Positions 5,016 through 5,691 of a DNA stretch of 5,691 nt are shown piece by piece. Numbering within the stretch: position 1 is the stretch's first letter; each line of letters opens with the position of its first letter. This DNA is from an uncultured Oscillospiraceae bacterium (GTDB lineage: Bacteria; Bacillota; Clostridia; Oscillospirales; Oscillospiraceae), in assembly GCA_937915075.1 (NCBI GenBank), contig CALDMA010000276.1, positions 1-5,691 on the forward strand, written 5' to 3'. The translations under genes and the position numbers were made by a program. The notes below the pieces were generated by a model. It made no database searches. It was not told the origin of the DNA and saw nothing but the letters and a program-made list of their open reading frames with translations.

Positions 5016-5315
5016 TCAGTCCTCCATCTCGTTATATTGTTTCGTTTCTTCCGAAGTCGCTTTTCTCGCGGATATGATTCGAATCACTTCGTCTTCGCCG
5101 CGATAGCAATGACATACCATCAGCATGCGCGCCCTTGCACTGAAGCCGAGAATGATGAACCGTTCCTCGTCCTGCGAATGCTCGGGATCATCGATGATCA
5201 CGGCGTTTTCGTCATAGAAAACCGTTTCCGCTTCTTCGAAGGAAATTTTATGCTTCGTTTTGTTGATCTCGTTTTTATTTTCGTCCCATTCAAACTCCAG
5301 CACTTCGGCCTGCAT
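5016..5315 (-). CDS. brnT: BrnT-type ribonuclease toxin
   Basis: A 99-residue protein that follows the BrnT pattern: FEWDENKNEINKTKHKISF (8-26), FEEAETVFYD (26-35), EERFIILGFS (50-59) and the C-terminal IRIISARKATSEE (78-90). BrnT toxins have a RelE-like fold, cut RNA and stop translation until bound by BrnA. The conserved basic and aromatic positions (K21, H22, R79, R84, K85 and Y94) are all present, so it appears intact. The frame is open up to an ATG at 5456, but I place the start at 5315: AGGAGG lies 7 bases upstream, the protein then has normal family length, and a strong promoter sits directly before it. In a phage or prophage such a pair may maintain the element or block other phages; nothing in the window decides between these. 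Confidence 0.88.
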   Translation of the reverse strand: MQAEVLEFEWDENKNEINKTKHKISFEEAETVFYDENAVIIDDPEHSQDEERFIILGFSARARMLMVCHCYRGEDEVIRIISARKATSEETKQYNEMED

Positions 5316-5334
5316 CTTCTCGCCTCCTGCCTTT

Positions 5335-5363
5335 ATTATGCTTTTTTTCTTCCGTCCTGTCAA
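5335..5363 (-). promoter_or_regulatory. Strong sigma-A promoter of brnTA
   Basis: Leftward promoter with perfect -35 TTGACA (5358-5363), a 17-base spacer and -10 CATAAT (5335-5340, five of six). Transcription should start near 5328, at the edge of the AGGAGG of brnT, giving a leader of only about 13 bases. The -35 overlaps the stop codon of the upstream 55-codon ORF. Confidence 0.8.
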
Positions 5364-5383
5364 GCAAGAGGTTTCGTCCGTCC
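5346..5383 (-). promoter_or_regulatory. Direct repeat overlapping the brnTA promoter, candidate BrnA operator
   Basis: Read leftward, GGACGGACGAAA (5372-5383) and GGACGGAAGAAA (5346-5357) match at 11 of 12 bases with a 26-base period. The second copy lies in the spacer between -35 and -10. Autorepression by the antitoxin is known for this family; that these repeats are its site is inference. Confidence 0.35.
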
Positions 5384-5527
5384 CTGCCGCATCTTTTCCG
5401 CAGGGATCGTTTCCGCCTCTATTTTCGCAATTTCGTTTTCGCGAATCTGGCGGCAAAGCGTTTCGAAGTCCTTCGCGTATACGATCGTCACTTCGTGGTT
5501 TCTTTTCGTGATTCTCGCCCGTACCAT
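5360..5527 (-). CDS. Small hypothetical protein, 55 residues
   Basis: A short ORF beginning MVRARITKRNHEV and ending GRTKPLA. It has a basic beta-like start, a central segment VYAKDFETLCRQIRENEIAKIEAE (predicted helical) and a basic tail. No family is recognised. The ATG at 5527 has GAAAGG about 10 bases upstream, a moderate ribosome site lying inside the preceding gene. The first 40 bases overlap the end of that gene in another frame, and the TGA stop (5360-5362) falls within the -35 of the brnTA promoter. Codon choice resembles the neighbours, and the tight packing is typical of phage genes. It may be co-transcribed with the partial gene to its right. The alternative is a chance ORF. Confidence 0.5.
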   Translation of the reverse strand: MVRARITKRNHEVTIVYAKDFETLCRQIRENEIAKIEAETIPAEKMRQGRTKPLA

Positions 5528-5691
5528 TTTTCCGCCGCCTTTCTCACTCTGCCCGGTTTGCTCCGTTTCGGCCTTTCCTCGTCCGTGCGCGCCGCTTTCG
5601 CTCCTCCCTTGTTTTCGCCCGTCAAACGATTTACATCGTTCGCCGGGTACGGTGTCTGCGGAGCGCTTTCAGCGCTGTCCTCAACACCTAG
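5488..5691 (-). CDS. C-terminal fragment of an unidentified gene running off the right edge
   Basis: An open frame enters from position 5691 and runs 67 codons to TGA at 5488-5490. The visible part is hydrophilic and probably disordered: it begins LGVEDSAESAPQTPYP, continues with an N-R-L-T-G-E-N-K stretch, and ends in a strongly basic tail with W56-Y57 and SRKETTK at the very end. It has no membrane segment or known motif. Its GC-rich third positions look coding. Such tails occur on phage structural proteins, for instance portals or head proteins, but nothing here is specific enough to name it. The start lies outside the window. Confidence 0.55.
   Translation of the reverse strand, partial: LGVEDSAESAPQTPYPANDVNRLTGENKGGAKAARTDEERPKRSKPGRVRKAAEKWYGRESRKETTK

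Noticed and set aside
5316..5456. Upstream extension of brnT to an ATG at 5456
   Set aside because: It would run through the strong promoter and its -10, has no matching ribosome site, and exceeds the family length.
5625..5676. Small inverted repeats AACGAT-TTAC-ATCGTT and AGCGCT-TTC-AGCGCT
   Set aside because: Short, inside the partial coding sequence, with no U-tract or neighbouring element to suggest function.

Overview
The window looks like part of a bacteriophage or prophage from a GC-rich Gram-positive host, most likely one of the Clostridia. The reasons are GC-rich coding sequence, strong AGGAGG-type ribosome sites before most genes, short or overlapping gene junctions, and phage-type nucleases. 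Every gene I can support is on the minus strand, so transcription runs from the right edge (5691) to the left edge (1).

Right part (5691 to 4789): the C-terminal end of an unidentified gene enters from the right edge. A 55-codon ORF overlaps its end. A brnT-brnA type II toxin-antitoxin pair follows, with its own near-consensus sigma-A promoter (TTGACA, 17 bases, CATAAT).

Middle (4788 to 4331): about 450 bases without a convincing gene. It holds an AT-rich island flanked by inverted TGTGGCCA/TGGCCACA, roughly ten copies in both orientations of a TGCCC(G/A)(C/G)TTTT-like element, a run of 16 T, and several hairpins. It could be a replication origin, a regulator-binding array or a block of terminators.

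Left part (4390 to 1): a sigma-A promoter (TTGCCA, 17 bases, TATAAT) starts an operon. It encodes a small cysteine-rich zinc-ribbon protein, then (after an intrinsic terminator) a small PD-(D/E)XK nuclease, a second RecB/Cas4-like PD-(D/E)XK nuclease that overlaps the first by 59 bases, a 924-residue protein, and an 81-residue phage protein. The 924-residue protein is the highlight. It carries DFDGD at residues 524-528 and a GDK..KG lysine motif at 294-300, the two active-site signatures of double-psi beta-barrel RNA polymerases. Three helix-turn-helix-like segments lie at its N-terminus and one at its C-terminus. I read it as a single-polypeptide phage RNA polymerase of the broad YonO / crAss-like / QDE-1 class with its own DNA-binding modules. 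It may transcribe later phage genes, but that role, and any link to the repeat array, is inference.
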